Assembly (NCBI GenBank): GCA_020635995.1
Contig: JACJYS010000004.1
Location: 186,001 to 250,000, forward strand
Length of the DNA stretch: 64,000 nt
Direction: 5' to 3'
Source of the DNA: Chitinophagales bacterium
GTDB lineage: Bacteria; Bacteroidota; Bacteroidia; Chitinophagales; UBA8649
Shown here: piece after piece, positions 9,353 to 18,870 of the stretch
Numbering within the stretch: position 1 is the first letter of the stretch
Layout of the letters: each line of letters opens with the position of its first letter
Translations under genes and position numbers: made by a program
Notes under the pieces: model-generated
What the model was told of the DNA's origin: nothing
Databases searched by the model: none
Seen by the model: the letters and a program-made list of their open reading frames with translations, nothing else

Positions 9353-10513
9353 CTAATACCATTTCACGCTGGCAGCATAAGTTTCTTTTACACTAACCAA
9401 TAAATTAAAGTATCCGCTAAGTAAATTGTTTTGCTCATCAAAATTAATATTAGAGAAATAAAATGATAATGCTTTGTACGGCACTTTCACATTTGATTTT
9501 ACGGCAATTTTTTTAAATACTTTATTAGGTAGCTCTATTTTAAATTCTGTTAGCAATTCATCAAAAAAATAACTTTTATACTGTTCACTTAGTTTTTTAA
9601 ATGCTTCTTCGTCAAAATTACTAAACACTTTATGGTCTATTTCTATTACTAAATCGTCATTTTCTATATTAAAAATGAAAGGAATACTTATTTTTCCTGT
9701 TCGTGGCGATGTTGTCCAATGTTTAAATCTATTGCTGGTTTCTCTAACTAAATTGATATTCCAAAAAGCACTTTCTTCAGTAGTGTTTAACCACCAAAAA
9801 CATTCATAAGGATGCATTTCGGGGTGGCAACTATGGTTGCAATCTAAACACATCACGCCATACATGCCCACCACAGGATGTTTTTGTTCAAAATTATAAT
9901 GAATATCTGTAGGATTAATTCTATGAATAGGATAAGATAAAGTACTTAACATAGATCTAAATTCTTCAGGTGGCGTATTCTCGCAATGAAGGCGATATTT
10001 TGTTAAATCCGATTCATTTTTTGGAAAAACATACGGTTCATTTGCTGTATCTTTTCTCTTTTTATTGCGTTTATAGCTCAGTTGTTTTTGATACATACCA
10101 TATACATAAACTTGATATTTTGGCAAAATTGGTATTAAATCATAATTAATGTCATACTCCGTAAAATGATGTTTGGCATCTACACCATGCAAATATTGAT
10201 GATTGACCCACCCAACAAATTTTTGTCTTTTTGTTTCATAAGCTCTCCACTTAAAACCCAATAAATGAATAATGCCTCCACCAAAAACACGATGCCTTTC
10301 AAATTTTCTTTTAAAAACACTATCTATTAAATTCACATTTACTAAATCAGTTATTTCATGAAGTGATTTTTCACTTTTGGCATAAACATCTGTAGTGTAA
10401 TTATACAGTTGCCACATTACATTATCTGTAGCATTATAACTATCTATAGTCATAGTATTTTGAGCAATAAGTAACTGCCCAAAACAAATAAAAAATAAGG
10501 TAAAGAATTTCAT
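9353..10513 (-). CDS. Exported protein of unknown function with a Cys/His cluster
   Basis: 386 residues. A signal peptide (MKFFTLFFICFGQLLIAQ) indicates export to the periplasm or beyond. The striking segment is CLDCNHSCHPEMHPYE in the middle of the protein, with three Cys and two His in 16 residues, followed by two adjacent Trp; this could be a metal or haem site, but it does not fit a standard CxxCH or zinc-ribbon pattern. I do not recognise the family. It lies 57 bp upstream of the Wzi-like barrel on the same strand, so the two may be one unit. Confidence 0.75.
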   Translation of the reverse strand: MKFFTLFFICFGQLLIAQNTMTIDSYNATDNVMWQLYNYTTDVYAKSEKSLHEITDLVNVNLIDSVFKRKFERHRVFGGGIIHLLGFKWRAYETKRQKFVGWVNHQYLHGVDAKHHFTEYDINYDLIPILPKYQVYVYGMYQKQLSYKRNKKRKDTANEPYVFPKNESDLTKYRLHCENTPPEEFRSMLSTLSYPIHRINPTDIHYNFEQKHPVVGMYGVMCLDCNHSCHPEMHPYECFWWLNTTEESAFWNINLVRETSNRFKHWTTSPRTGKISIPFIFNIENDDLVIEIDHKVFSNFDEEAFKKLSEQYKSYFFDELLTEFKIELPNKVFKKIAVKSNVKVPYKALSFYFSNINFDEQNNLLSGYFNLLVSVKETYAASVKWY

Positions 10514-10595
10514 GTTAGGTTAATTTTTCCTTAAAGATAGCAAAGTATGTCGGTTTCATTTATTTTTTAAATCATATAATTTTAACTTTACCCTC

Positions 10596-12146
10596 ATGAG
10601 AAAGGCATTTATTATATTTAGTATCGTTTCTTCACTTATTATTATAGGTGTTGGTATATTTTGGAAACCATTTTTTTGGGCTTTTATAATTTTTGGTCCA
10701 TTAATTATTTGGGGAATTATAGATATGTTTCAAAAGAACAGAGCCATTGTTAGAAATTTCCCTATTTTAGGAAGATTTAGGTACATAATGGAAGAATTGC
10801 GACCTAAAATTTACCAATATTTTATTGAATCTGACACCAATGGTACGCCTGTAAATAGATTAAGTAGAAGTTTGGTTTACCAAAGAGCAAAAGAGGCTAT
10901 AGATACTATTCCTTTTGGGACCCAATTAAATGTTTATGAGCAAGGTTACGAATGGATGAATCATTCCATTATGCCTATTCATGTTGATGAAATTGCAAAA
11001 GATTTAAGGGTAACTGTGGGAAATGAAAGTTGCAAACAGCCCTATTCTGCAAGTATATTAAATGTATCAGCCATGAGTTTTGGTTCGCTTAGTGCTAATG
11101 CTGTTTTAGCCTTAAATGGGGGAGCTAAAATTGATAATTTTGCTCACAACACCGGAGAAGGTGGCATAAGTCCCTACCATTTAGAACCCGGTGGCGATTT
11201 AATATGGCAAATAGGCACAGGTTATTTTGGTTGTAGAACAAAAGAAGGTAATTTTTCGGAAGAATTATTTAAAGAAAAAGCCAATTTACCCAATATCAAA
11301 ATGATAGAAATAAAACTTTCGCAAGGTGCTAAACCCGGGCACGGAGGTATTCTTCCTGCAAAAAAAGTAACCGAAGAAATAGCCAAAATACGCCATGTAG
11401 AAGCCGGCAAAACTGTTTTTTCGCCACCTTACCATACCGCTTTCTCCAATTACAAAGGCTTAGTACATTTTATTCAAAAATTAAGAGATTTATCTAATGG
11501 AAAACCTATTGGTTTTAAATTGTGCATAGGAAGTAAATCTGAATTTCATGAGCTGTGTAAAGCCATGATTGCCGAAAATATTTACCCTGATTATATAAGC
11601 ATAGACGGAGGCGAAGGAGGCACAGGAGCTGCTCCCATAGAATTTAGCAATAATGTAGGTATGCCATACAAAGACGGATTAGCTTTTGCTTACAACTGCT
11701 TAATAGGCTACGATATTAAAAAACACATCAAATTATTTTCGGCAGGAAAAATAACTTCTGCTTTTGATATATTTAAAACCATAGCTTTAGGTGCCGATGT
11801 TTGCTATAGTGCCCGTGCCATGATGCTTTCATTGGGCTGCATACAAGCTTTGGAGTGCAACCAAAATACCTGCCCTACAGGTGTAGCCACTCAAAATAAA
11901 GAACTTATGAATGGCTTAAACGTAGTAGATAAAAAAACAAGAGTAGCTCAGTATCATCACAATACTGTGGAAGCCCTTAGAGAACTTTTAGCCGCTGCGG
12001 GATTAAAAAGCACTTCAGAAATAACGCGTAAACATGTGTATATGCGTCTTTCAGAAACAGTAAACAAACGATACGAAGACCTCTACGGCAGAGTAAAAGT
12101 AGGCGAATACCTATACGGTGTTGATGCTGAAGACTATGGAAATTAA
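10596..12146 (+). CDS. FMN-binding glutamate synthase family protein, membrane-anchored
   Basis: 516 residues. Two hydrophobic segments at residues about 5-45 anchor the N-terminus. The rest is the FMN-binding (beta/alpha)8 domain of glutamate synthase (GltS/GltB type): ILNVSAMSFGSLS, HNTGEGGISPYH, GAKPGHGGILP, and the phosphate-binding IDGGEGGTGAAP at residues 336-347. A Cys-containing segment ECNQNTCPTGVATQ matches the Fe-S region of GltB. The glutaminase domain and the small NADPH subunit are absent, as in other stand-alone members, so whether it makes glutamate is unclear. It is convergent with the rhodanese gene; the two stop codons overlap at 12143-12146. Confidence 0.88.
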   Translation: MRKAFIIFSIVSSLIIIGVGIFWKPFFWAFIIFGPLIIWGIIDMFQKNRAIVRNFPILGRFRYIMEELRPKIYQYFIESDTNGTPVNRLSRSLVYQRAKEAIDTIPFGTQLNVYEQGYEWMNHSIMPIHVDEIAKDLRVTVGNESCKQPYSASILNVSAMSFGSLSANAVLALNGGAKIDNFAHNTGEGGISPYHLEPGGDLIWQIGTGYFGCRTKEGNFSEELFKEKANLPNIKMIEIKLSQGAKPGHGGILPAKKVTEEIAKIRHVEAGKTVFSPPYHTAFSNYKGLVHFIQKLRDLSNGKPIGFKLCIGSKSEFHELCKAMIAENIYPDYISIDGGEGGTGAAPIEFSNNVGMPYKDGLAFAYNCLIGYDIKKHIKLFSAGKITSAFDIFKTIALGADVCYSARAMMLSLGCIQALECNQNTCPTGVATQNKELMNGLNVVDKKTRVAQYHHNTVEALRELLAAAGLKSTSEITRKHVYMRLSETVNKRYEDLYGRVKVGEYLYGVDAEDYGN

Positions 12147-12457
12147 GCCATTAAATTAGCTACATTTTGCCATGCACCGGCATTTACGGCATCTATACCT
12201 TTGCTTTTTAATATAGAAGTAGCTTGTCCACTTCTTGCTCCACTGGCACAGCAAAGAATAACAGGTTTATTCATTTTTTTAATCTTATCTGCTTCTCTTT
12301 GTATATTTTGCAAAGGAATATTTTGAGCCTTTTTCGGGTGTCCGCCCTTATATTCGGCAGGCGTTCTCACATCTATTATTACAGCCCCTTTTTCTTTATA
12401 TTGTTGCAATACTTCATCATTAGGCATACCCATTAATTTCTTTAAAAATCCAAACAT
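12143..12457 (-). CDS. Rhodanese-like single-domain sulfurtransferase
   Basis: 104 residues from the ATG at 12457 (MFGFLKKLMG); a start seven codons upstream (12478) is possible. It is a single rhodanese domain: VIIDVRTPAEYKGGHPKKAQ is the CH2A motif and CCASGARS holds the active-site loop CxxGxR with Cys70. These proteins carry persulfide sulfur in the cytoplasm. It shares its last bases with the converging FMN enzyme gene. No partner is visible nearby. Confidence 0.9.
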   Translation of the reverse strand: MFGFLKKLMGMPNDEVLQQYKEKGAVIIDVRTPAEYKGGHPKKAQNIPLQNIQREADKIKKMNKPVILCCASGARSGQATSILKSKGIDAVNAGAWQNVANLMA

Positions 12458-12786
12458 ATTTATTTTATTTTGGCACAAAAGTAAAAGTGTAAAAAGAATA
12501 TTTGTGTAACATAAATCACTCTCAAATTATTATATATTCTTAATCGGTATAACTATATCTGTTGACGATATAATTTTCAAATTATCTAACAAATTCTCAT
12601 TCAACTTTGTGAAAAAATTATAACAAAGGAGTAATTTTTGTAGCAATCTTATCTAAGTAAAAAGATTACTTCTTCGTTCCGTTTCACTACACTCATCGTA
12701 AAGACGTACGTTTTATAAAGAGATGCCTTTCTGCAAACCGTATCTGCTAATAAGTGGCAACATAATGTAAAAAAACAACCTACCTT
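12458..12786. other. Noncoding stretch with a dispersed repeat
   Basis: No gene is seen. It contains one copy of the dispersed AT-rich repeat (12526-12550) and a CGTTCCGTTTC...GTAAAGACG segment near 12674-12707 that recalls the repeat array at 42.9 kb. It separates the rhodanese gene from the ABC exporter gene, both on the minus strand. Confidence 0.6.
12526..12550 (+). repeat. Dispersed AT-rich repeat, copy a
   Basis: The core ATTATATATTCnTAAtCGGTAT recurs at 24406-24427, 34602-34623 and 53606-53627, always between genes. Confidence 0.6.
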
Positions 12787-14568
12787 TTATTCTGAACTTG
12801 AAGTCTGTTGCTTCTTATAAAACTCAGCATACAGTCCATTAAGTTTTAAAAGCTCGTCATGTTTGCCTTGTTCTAATATTTTACCATCTTCCAGTATTAA
12901 AATGTTGTCAAAATCTATACTGCTAAATATGCGGTGGCTTATTATTATAACCGTTTTATTGCCAAAACTTTCGCCCATGTTTTCTATAATGGCTTTTTCT
13001 GTATTAATATCTACTGCCGAAAGTGCATCATCAAAAATAATTAGTTGAGGCTGATTTGCCAAGGCTCTCGCTATAGATATTCGTTGCTTTTGCCCACCAG
13101 ATAAAGTTACGCCTCTTTCGCCTAAAAGTGTGTTAAATCCATGAGGAAACTCCATTATCTCATTATAAATAGATGCTTTTTTAGCATAGTTTTCTGCTTC
13201 TTCGTCTGTAATTTTACTATTGCCAAATCTTATATTATTGTAAATAGTATCTGAAAATAAAAAAACATCTTGCGGAATATAACCTATTTGCTTTCTGTAT
13301 CCTGTTAAATTTAGTTTATTGATGTTTTCATTATCTACTATAATTTCTCCTGCTGAAGTTTGGTACAGTCCCATTATTAGTTCGGCAAGTGTAGTTTTTC
13401 CACTTCCCGTACGTCCCATTATTGCCCATTTTTCGCCAGCTTTTATTTCAAAACTAACATTATCTATTGCTTTAATACCCGTATCTTTATAAGTAAGGCT
13501 TGCATTTTTAAATTTAATATTTCCCTCTAATTCTATCTTTTCTCCTACATTATTATTAATTAAAGGCTCTGTTTTTAAAAATTGGTTTATCCTTTTTTGC
13601 GAAGCCGATGCCCTTTGTATTAAAGAAGCCGCCCAGCCAATAGCCGTAACCGGCCATGTAAGTAAATTGACATACATAATAAACTCTACAATATTTCCGG
13701 GGGTAACACTCCCCTCTTGCACATATATACCTCCTACTACCACTACAATTATAGTGCTTATACCCACCAGCAAAATCATTAATGGGAAAAACAAGGCTTC
13801 TATTTGGGCTAAATTTAATGAACGAGTTTTATACTCTTCGCTTAAATCTACATAATGTTGCAATGCCAATTTTTCTTGCACATAACTTTTTAAAACCCTA
13901 ATACCGCTATAATATTCCTGTGCCTGTGTAGTTAAGGTAGATAACTGTTCCTGTATTCTTTCGCTTCCTTTGTTAATTAAATTATTTACATAAAAAATAG
14001 AAATAGTAAGAAAAGGCAATGGTAATAATACCCACAAAGTAAGCCTAACATCAATACTTAACATAGTACCTATAACAAACGTAAACAAGAAAATTACATT
14101 TATAAGATACATTAATGCAGGTCCTAAATACATTCTAACTCTTGAAACATCTTCCGTAGCACGGTTCATTAAATCGCCCGTATTATTTTTTTTGTAAAAA
14201 GCAGTGTCTAATTTTTGGTAATGCTGATAAATCTCATTTTTTAAATCGTATTCTATCAATCTTGACATTACAATAATAGCCTGCCTCATTAAAAAAGTAA
14301 AAATACCTCCCACAATAGCCGCCAATAAAAAAACTAAAGAAAATATAAACAACGATTTTGTTAAATTGCTTTTTAAACTTTCTTGAAGAGAAAATCCGTC
14401 TAAAGATTTGAATAAACTAATATTATTAGACACCATATCTATGGCATAACTAAGCACCCGAGGCGATAATACTTTAAAAACATTAGATAAAGCAACAAAT
14501 AAAATTCCAAGCAGGAAATACCACTTGTATTTTACAAAATATTTATTTAAGTAGGCTAATTCTTTCAA
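12787..14568 (-). CDS. ABC exporter, fused membrane and ATPase domains (MsbA/MdlB type)
   Basis: 593 residues, the usual length for a half-transporter. Residues 1-320 form the six-helix type I exporter membrane domain. The ATPase domain has Walker A GRTGSGKTT at 385-393, Q-loop IGYIPQDVF, signature LSGGQKQR at 489-496 and Walker B LIIFDDALSAVD at 509-520. The final residues are hydrophilic. It acts as a dimer in the inner membrane and couples ATP hydrolysis to export of a lipid, peptide or drug; the substrate cannot be predicted. The H-loop His is present (VIIISHR). It is a single gene, divergent from leucine dehydrogenase. Confidence 0.93.
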   Translation of the reverse strand: MKELAYLNKYFVKYKWYFLLGILFVALSNVFKVLSPRVLSYAIDMVSNNISLFKSLDGFSLQESLKSNLTKSLFIFSLVFLLAAIVGGIFTFLMRQAIIVMSRLIEYDLKNEIYQHYQKLDTAFYKKNNTGDLMNRATEDVSRVRMYLGPALMYLINVIFLFTFVIGTMLSIDVRLTLWVLLPLPFLTISIFYVNNLINKGSERIQEQLSTLTTQAQEYYSGIRVLKSYVQEKLALQHYVDLSEEYKTRSLNLAQIEALFFPLMILLVGISTIIVVVVGGIYVQEGSVTPGNIVEFIMYVNLLTWPVTAIGWAASLIQRASASQKRINQFLKTEPLINNNVGEKIELEGNIKFKNASLTYKDTGIKAIDNVSFEIKAGEKWAIMGRTGSGKTTLAELIMGLYQTSAGEIIVDNENINKLNLTGYRKQIGYIPQDVFLFSDTIYNNIRFGNSKITDEEAENYAKKASIYNEIMEFPHGFNTLLGERGVTLSGGQKQRISIARALANQPQLIIFDDALSAVDINTEKAIIENMGESFGNKTVIIISHRIFSSIDFDNILILEDGKILEQGKHDELLKLNGLYAEFYKKQQTSSSE

Positions 14569-14622
14569 TTACTTATCTATTTAATCTATCATTTTTTTAA
14601 CAAGCACAAAACTTAATTTTGA

Positions 14623-14652
14623 TTTTGGATTGCAAACATTTAATTACCTTTG
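14623..14652 (+). promoter_or_regulatory. Bacteroidota-type promoter upstream of leucine dehydrogenase
   Basis: A -33-like TTTTG (14623-14627) is separated by 17 bases from TACCTTTG (14645-14652), matching the TAnnTTTG -7 consensus. The gene starts at 14718, leaving a leader of about 60 bases. Confidence 0.5.
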
Positions 14653-14717
14653 CACTGAAAAATGACAAAGGTACTATTCAATTTTACTTTTTATACAAAT
14701 AAACCAAACCAAATTGT

Positions 14718-15782
14718 ATGAATATTTTTGAAAAAATGGAAAAAATGGAGCATGAACAGGTGCTCTTTTTCTCAGATAAAAACTCTGGCTTAAAAGGAAT
14801 TATAGCACTGCACAACACCGTTTTAGGCCCAGCATTAGGCGGCACAAGACTTTGGAAATACAGCAACGAAGAAGCTGCATTAAACGATGTTTTAAGATTA
14901 TCAAGAGGAATGACTTTTAAATCGTCTATTGTAGGCAATAATTTAGGTGGAGGAAAAGCTGTAATTATTGATAGCAATAATGCCACTAAAGATGAAGCCT
15001 ACTGGCGTAGCTATGGCAAATTTGTTGATAATTTAGGCGGAAAATATATAACAGCCGAAGATGTAGGCACCAATACTCAATTTATAGAATACATATCGCA
15101 AGAAACTAAGCACGTAGCCGGCAAACCCGAATATTTAAACGGAAGTGGCGATCCATCTCCTGTTACCGCTTACGGAGTTTATTTAGGAATGAAAGCCGCT
15201 CAAAAACACCTAAGCGGTAGCGATTCTTTAAAAGGTAAAAAAGTGGCAGTGCAAGGCGTGGGACACGTAGGGCAATATTTAATTGATTTGTTAGCTAAAG
15301 AAAATGCCCATATTTTAATAAGCGATATTAACGAAAACAATATAAAAGAAGTTTCATCAAAATATAAAGTAGATATTGTAGATGTAAATGATATTTATGA
15401 TGCCGAAATGGATATTTATGCTCCATGTGCTTTAGGTGCTACCGTAAATGACGATACGCTAAACAGGCTAAAATGCAGCATAATTGCAGGCTCGGCAAAT
15501 AATCAATTAGAAGACGAACACAAGCATGGCGATATAGTTAAAGAAAAAGGGATAATTTACGCTCCCGATTTTTTAATAAATGCCGGAGGTGTTATAAATT
15601 GCTACATAGAAACCGTAGGTTACAATAGAGAAAGAGCTATGGCTGCAACAGAAAAAATATACGACCAAACATATAATATACTTTCAAAAGCATCTACCGA
15701 AAATAGAAATGCCCAAGAAGTGGCTTTAGAAATAGCTATGGAACGCATTGAAAAAATAGGAAAAATTAAACAGAGAAGATAG
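14718..15782 (+). CDS. Leucine dehydrogenase (Glu/Leu/Phe/Val dehydrogenase family)
   Basis: 354 residues, the length of leucine/phenylalanine dehydrogenases rather than the longer GDH. The catalytic region reads GMTFKSSIVGNNLGGGKAVI, placing lysines at positions 68 and 80, as in characterised leucine dehydrogenases. The NAD domain has GVGHVGQYL. Ending NAGGVINCYIE is typical. The enzyme interconverts branched-chain amino acids and 2-oxo acids with NAD and ammonium in the cytoplasm; in Bacteroidota it can also feed branched-chain fatty acid synthesis. It is divergent from the ABC exporter and followed 76 bp later by nusB. Confidence 0.92.
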   Translation: MNIFEKMEKMEHEQVLFFSDKNSGLKGIIALHNTVLGPALGGTRLWKYSNEEAALNDVLRLSRGMTFKSSIVGNNLGGGKAVIIDSNNATKDEAYWRSYGKFVDNLGGKYITAEDVGTNTQFIEYISQETKHVAGKPEYLNGSGDPSPVTAYGVYLGMKAAQKHLSGSDSLKGKKVAVQGVGHVGQYLIDLLAKENAHILISDINENNIKEVSSKYKVDIVDVNDIYDAEMDIYAPCALGATVNDDTLNRLKCSIIAGSANNQLEDEHKHGDIVKEKGIIYAPDFLINAGGVINCYIETVGYNRERAMAATEKIYDQTYNILSKASTENRNAQEVALEIAMERIEKIGKIKQRR

Positions 15783-15858
15783 TTTATTAATGATTAATTG
15801 CTAATTGTTAATGATTGATTATCTTTAGCCCGAATAAGAAAAACGAACAGAATAATAA

Positions 15859-16812
15859 ATGATTTCAAGGAGAATTTTAAGAGTTAAAGTAATGCAAATA
15901 TTATACGCCAACAGTTTAAGTGAAGGCGAAAACGTAGCGACATTACAAAAACAATTAACTCAAAAAATTGATAAAACTAAGCAACTCTATTTTGTTTATT
16001 TGCAATATTTAATTCAAGTATGCGAATATGTAATATTAGATGCTTCTAAACGGGCAAATAAATTTATACCTACAGAAGAAGATAAAAACGTAAATAAAGA
16101 CTTAGCCGATAACCTTGTATTAAAACTTTTAACAAATAGTGATGAATTAAAAGAAATTCAAAAGCACTTTAAAATAAAAAGTTTTATAGATGCCGGTTTG
16201 GTTAAAAAGCTGTTTAACGAACTCAAAACGAAAGAGAAATATGTTAAATATTGCAAATTAGAAAAGAAAGAAAAAAGAGATGAAGTTGACATTTTACGCT
16301 ACATTTTAAGAAGAATAATTGGCACAAATGAGCTACTTGATGAAGCACTTGCAGAACATTTTATAAATATAGATGACGACCATTTTTTGTGTCTTCAATC
16401 CTTACAAAAAATCATCAAATCTTTTGGAAAAACAGATGATAAAGAGTTTTTAAAAAGCATATTGCTTGAACGTGAAGAAACAGAAGAAATAACCTTTGCT
16501 AAAGAGTTGATAAACAATTATATAAGTAAAGAAAAAGAATTAAACAGCATTATAGAAATCCGATTAAAAAATTGGGATATGGACAGGGTTTCTGTGGTAG
16601 ATATTATTCTGTTAAAAATGGCAATAAGCGAGTTCTTGTATTTCCCTTACATCCCTCTTAAAGTGAGTATAAATGAGTATATAGATATATCTAAAGAATA
16701 CAGCACAGAAAAGAGTAAAGATTTTATAAATGGCATATTAGATAAGACCATGAAAGATTTAAAAAGTGAGGGAAAAATTAAAAAATTAGGCAGAGGATTA
16801 ATCAATAATTAA
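15859..16812 (+). CDS. nusB: Transcription antitermination factor NusB
   Basis: 317 residues, about twice the length of E. coli NusB but normal for Bacteroidota, which carry a long insertion. The N-terminus MISRRILRVKVMQILYANSL and the C-terminal half (LKNWDMDRVSVVDIILLKMA, then ISKEYSTEKSKDFINGILD) are the two conserved NusB parts. NusB binds boxA RNA with S10 and helps rRNA antitermination. The gene heads the run nusB-DUF1573-yajC, a common order in this phylum. Confidence 0.92.
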   Translation: MISRRILRVKVMQILYANSLSEGENVATLQKQLTQKIDKTKQLYFVYLQYLIQVCEYVILDASKRANKFIPTEEDKNVNKDLADNLVLKLLTNSDELKEIQKHFKIKSFIDAGLVKKLFNELKTKEKYVKYCKLEKKEKRDEVDILRYILRRIIGTNELLDEALAEHFINIDDDHFLCLQSLQKIIKSFGKTDDKEFLKSILLEREETEEITFAKELINNYISKEKELNSIIEIRLKNWDMDRVSVVDIILLKMAISEFLYFPYIPLKVSINEYIDISKEYSTEKSKDFINGILDKTMKDLKSEGKIKKLGRGLINN

Positions 16813-16863
16813 TACATTTGCATCTTAAATTTCAAAAACTTAAAAAACAAATAATCAAAGACT

Positions 16864-17352
16864 ATGAAAAAAATAATTTTTGTATCGGCATTAGCATTTT
16901 CAACATTTTTATTTTCTTGTAATTCTGACAGCCCAGCTACAGAAGAAACAAGCGGAGATGCTACCACAACTGCAGTAGAAGAAACAGTTGTAAATAATGA
17001 ACCTGCTGAAATAGCACCAGCACAAGTAGCAGAGTTAACTACTATGTCTGTTGACAGAATGACTCACGATTTTGGGAATATTTCTGACCAATCTCCAGTA
17101 GAAACTAAGTTTGTTGTTACCAACACAGGCGAAAAACCATTATTAATTTCAAATGCTCAAGGTTCTTGTGGTTGTACAGTTCCTGAGTATCCAAAAGAAC
17201 CAATTTTACCGGGAGAAAGTGCTGACATAAAAGTTTCTTTTAACCCAAGTGGTAAATCAGGTGCTCAAAACAAAACAGTTACCTTAACAGCTAATACTGA
17301 ACCGGCTACTACTGTTATGACTATAAAGAGCAATATAACTACTGCTAACTAA
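16864..17352 (+). CDS. DUF1573 lipoprotein
   Basis: 162 residues. The lipobox LFSC at residues 17-20 ends the signal peptide; a Thr/Glu/Ala-rich linker (to about residue 60) leads to a DUF1573 domain with the hallmark HDFGNI ... FVVTNTGEKPL ... CGCTVPEYPKEPI ... FNPSGKSG. The fold is immunoglobulin-like (ASH/MSP-type). Its function is not established. The stop codon is followed within two bases by the yajC start, so the two are almost certainly co-translated. Confidence 0.9.
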   Translation: MKKIIFVSALAFSTFLFSCNSDSPATEETSGDATTTAVEETVVNNEPAEIAPAQVAELTTMSVDRMTHDFGNISDQSPVETKFVVTNTGEKPLLISNAQGSCGCTVPEYPKEPILPGESADIKVSFNPSGKSGAQNKTVTLTANTEPATTVMTIKSNITTAN

Positions 17353-17353
17353 T

Positions 17354-17668
17354 ATGACTGGAATTTTATTACAAGCACAAGGAGGCGGTTTTTTTGGCGA
17401 CCCTATTAATATGGTGTTAATTATGGCATCATTGGCAGTTTTTTATTTTTTCATGTTGCGTCCCAACCAAAAAAAGGCTAAAGAAGCAAAAGAAGTATTA
17501 GAAAACTTGAAAAAAGGAGACAAAATAGTAACCAACGGTGGTTTGCACGGCAAAATATCTAAATTAGATGAAACTACTGCCGATATTGAAATAGCAAGAA
17601 ATACCGTTATAACTATTGAAAGAAATGCCATTTCAACAGAGCTGACTGCGGCTTTAAATAAAAACTAA
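17354..17668 (+). CDS. yajC: Preprotein translocase accessory subunit YajC
   Basis: 104 residues. One membrane helix (NMVLIMASLAVFYFFMLRP, about residues 19-37) is followed by the conserved RPNQKKAKEAKEVLENLKKG and the basic cytoplasmic domain GDKIVTNGGLHGKI. YajC joins SecDF at the translocon. It starts one base after the DUF1573 stop and is followed by a strong hairpin terminator. Confidence 0.95.
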   Translation: MTGILLQAQGGGFFGDPINMVLIMASLAVFYFFMLRPNQKKAKEAKEVLENLKKGDKIVTNGGLHGKISKLDETTADIEIARNTVITIERNAISTELTAALNKN

Positions 17669-17698
17669 GTAAATTATAACACAATTATAAATCAAAAT

Positions 17699-17724
17699 AA
17701 AAGCTCTGCTCTTGCAGGGCTTTT
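17699..17724 (+). terminator. Rho-independent terminator after yajC
   Basis: An 11-bp stem AAAAGCTCTGC / GCAGGGCTTTT (one G-U pair) with a TCTT loop, 30 bases past the yajC stop, ends in TTTTG. It separates yajC from the thioesterase gene. Confidence 0.8.
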
Positions 17725-17740
17725 GTTATAATAACAAGTA

Positions 17741-18187
17741 ATGATAAACAACGCGATAGAGATAAAAGTTAGATGGGCAGATGTAGATGCAAACAGGCAT
17801 GTAAGGCATTCTGCTTACTACGATTACGGTGCACATGCCAGAATTTTTATGTTTGATTTAATGGGTTTTGACTCAAAAATGATGAGCAAATTAAATATAG
17901 GTCCTGTTATTTTTAAAGAAGAATGCACATTTTTAAAAGAGCTATATTTAAGCGAAGAAATAACTGTAAATGTTCTTAAAGACACCAACAATAAATTGGA
18001 CGGCTCTAAATGGAAATTGCACCATGAAATATTTAACAGCAAAAACCAAAAATGTGCTCACATTACATTAAGTGGAGCTTGGATAGACCTTAGTAAAAGA
18101 AAATTAACCACTCCCCCAACAGCTTTAGCTAAAGCTCTTCATGAATTGCCAGAAGGCAAAGATTTTGTATACGCCAAGAAAAATTAA
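17741..18187 (+). CDS. Hotdog-fold acyl-CoA thioesterase
   Basis: 148 residues, one 4HBT hotdog domain. The motif IKVRWADVDANRHVRHSAYY (residues 8-27) matches the YbgC/FadM-type active site with the catalytic Asp (WADVD). It would hydrolyse acyl-CoA or acyl-ACP in the cytoplasm; chain length is not predictable. It sits between yajC and coaE, where many Bacteroidota have ybbR. Confidence 0.88.
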   Translation: MINNAIEIKVRWADVDANRHVRHSAYYDYGAHARIFMFDLMGFDSKMMSKLNIGPVIFKEECTFLKELYLSEEITVNVLKDTNNKLDGSKWKLHHEIFNSKNQKCAHITLSGAWIDLSKRKLTTPPTALAKALHELPEGKDFVYAKKN

Positions 18188-18276
18188 CTTTATTCACATT
18201 TTTTCCACATTTTATTACCTCGTTTAGCATAAAAAGTATTAATATTGGTGTCCCAATTTAACTCATCGGCTAACAA

Positions 18277-18870
18277 ATGATAAAAGTAGGCATAACAGGA
18301 GGCATAGGTAGCGGTAAATCATACATCAGTAGTATGTTTGAAAAGCTGGGTGTGCCTGTTTATTATTCCGATATACGAGCTAAAGAACTGATGAATACAT
18401 CTGAGCAAGTAAAACAACAGTTAATTAGCACATTTGGAGCAGAAACCTATAAAAACAACCAACTGGACAGGAAATATTTAGCAGAAATAGTTTTTAATAA
18501 TGAAGAAAAATTGGAATTGCTAAACAATATAGTTCATCCTGCGGTTAAAAATGATTATAAAAAATGGTGCAGTGAGCATCAAAATTATCCTTACACTTTA
18601 AAGGAAGCCGCCCTTTTATTTGAAACGGGCGTTTATAAAGAATTAGATAAAACCATATTAGTTCATGCCTCTAAAGATATACGCATATTGCGTGTTATGC
18701 AAAGAGATAAAGTGAGCAAACAAGCTGTTGAAGCACGCATGGACAAACAAATGGATGATTTTGCTAAAATGGATTTAGCCGATTTTATAGTACATAATGA
18801 CGGGATAAATGAAGTTTTTAAAATTGTAGAAAAACTTCACACGCTCTTTAATCCAAGTATTGCTATTTAA
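18277..18870 (+). CDS. coaE: Dephospho-CoA kinase
   Basis: 197 residues, full length. P-loop GITGGIGSGKS at residues 5-15; the CoA-domain segment VHPAVKNDY and the lid region MQRDKVSKQAVEARMDKQ are typical. It phosphorylates the 3'-hydroxyl of dephospho-CoA, the last step of CoA synthesis. It is 89 bp after the thioesterase and probably has its own promoter. Confidence 0.95.
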   Translation: MIKVGITGGIGSGKSYISSMFEKLGVPVYYSDIRAKELMNTSEQVKQQLISTFGAETYKNNQLDRKYLAEIVFNNEEKLELLNNIVHPAVKNDYKKWCSEHQNYPYTLKEAALLFETGVYKELDKTILVHASKDIRILRVMQRDKVSKQAVEARMDKQMDDFAKMDLADFIVHNDGINEVFKIVEKLHTLFNPSIAI

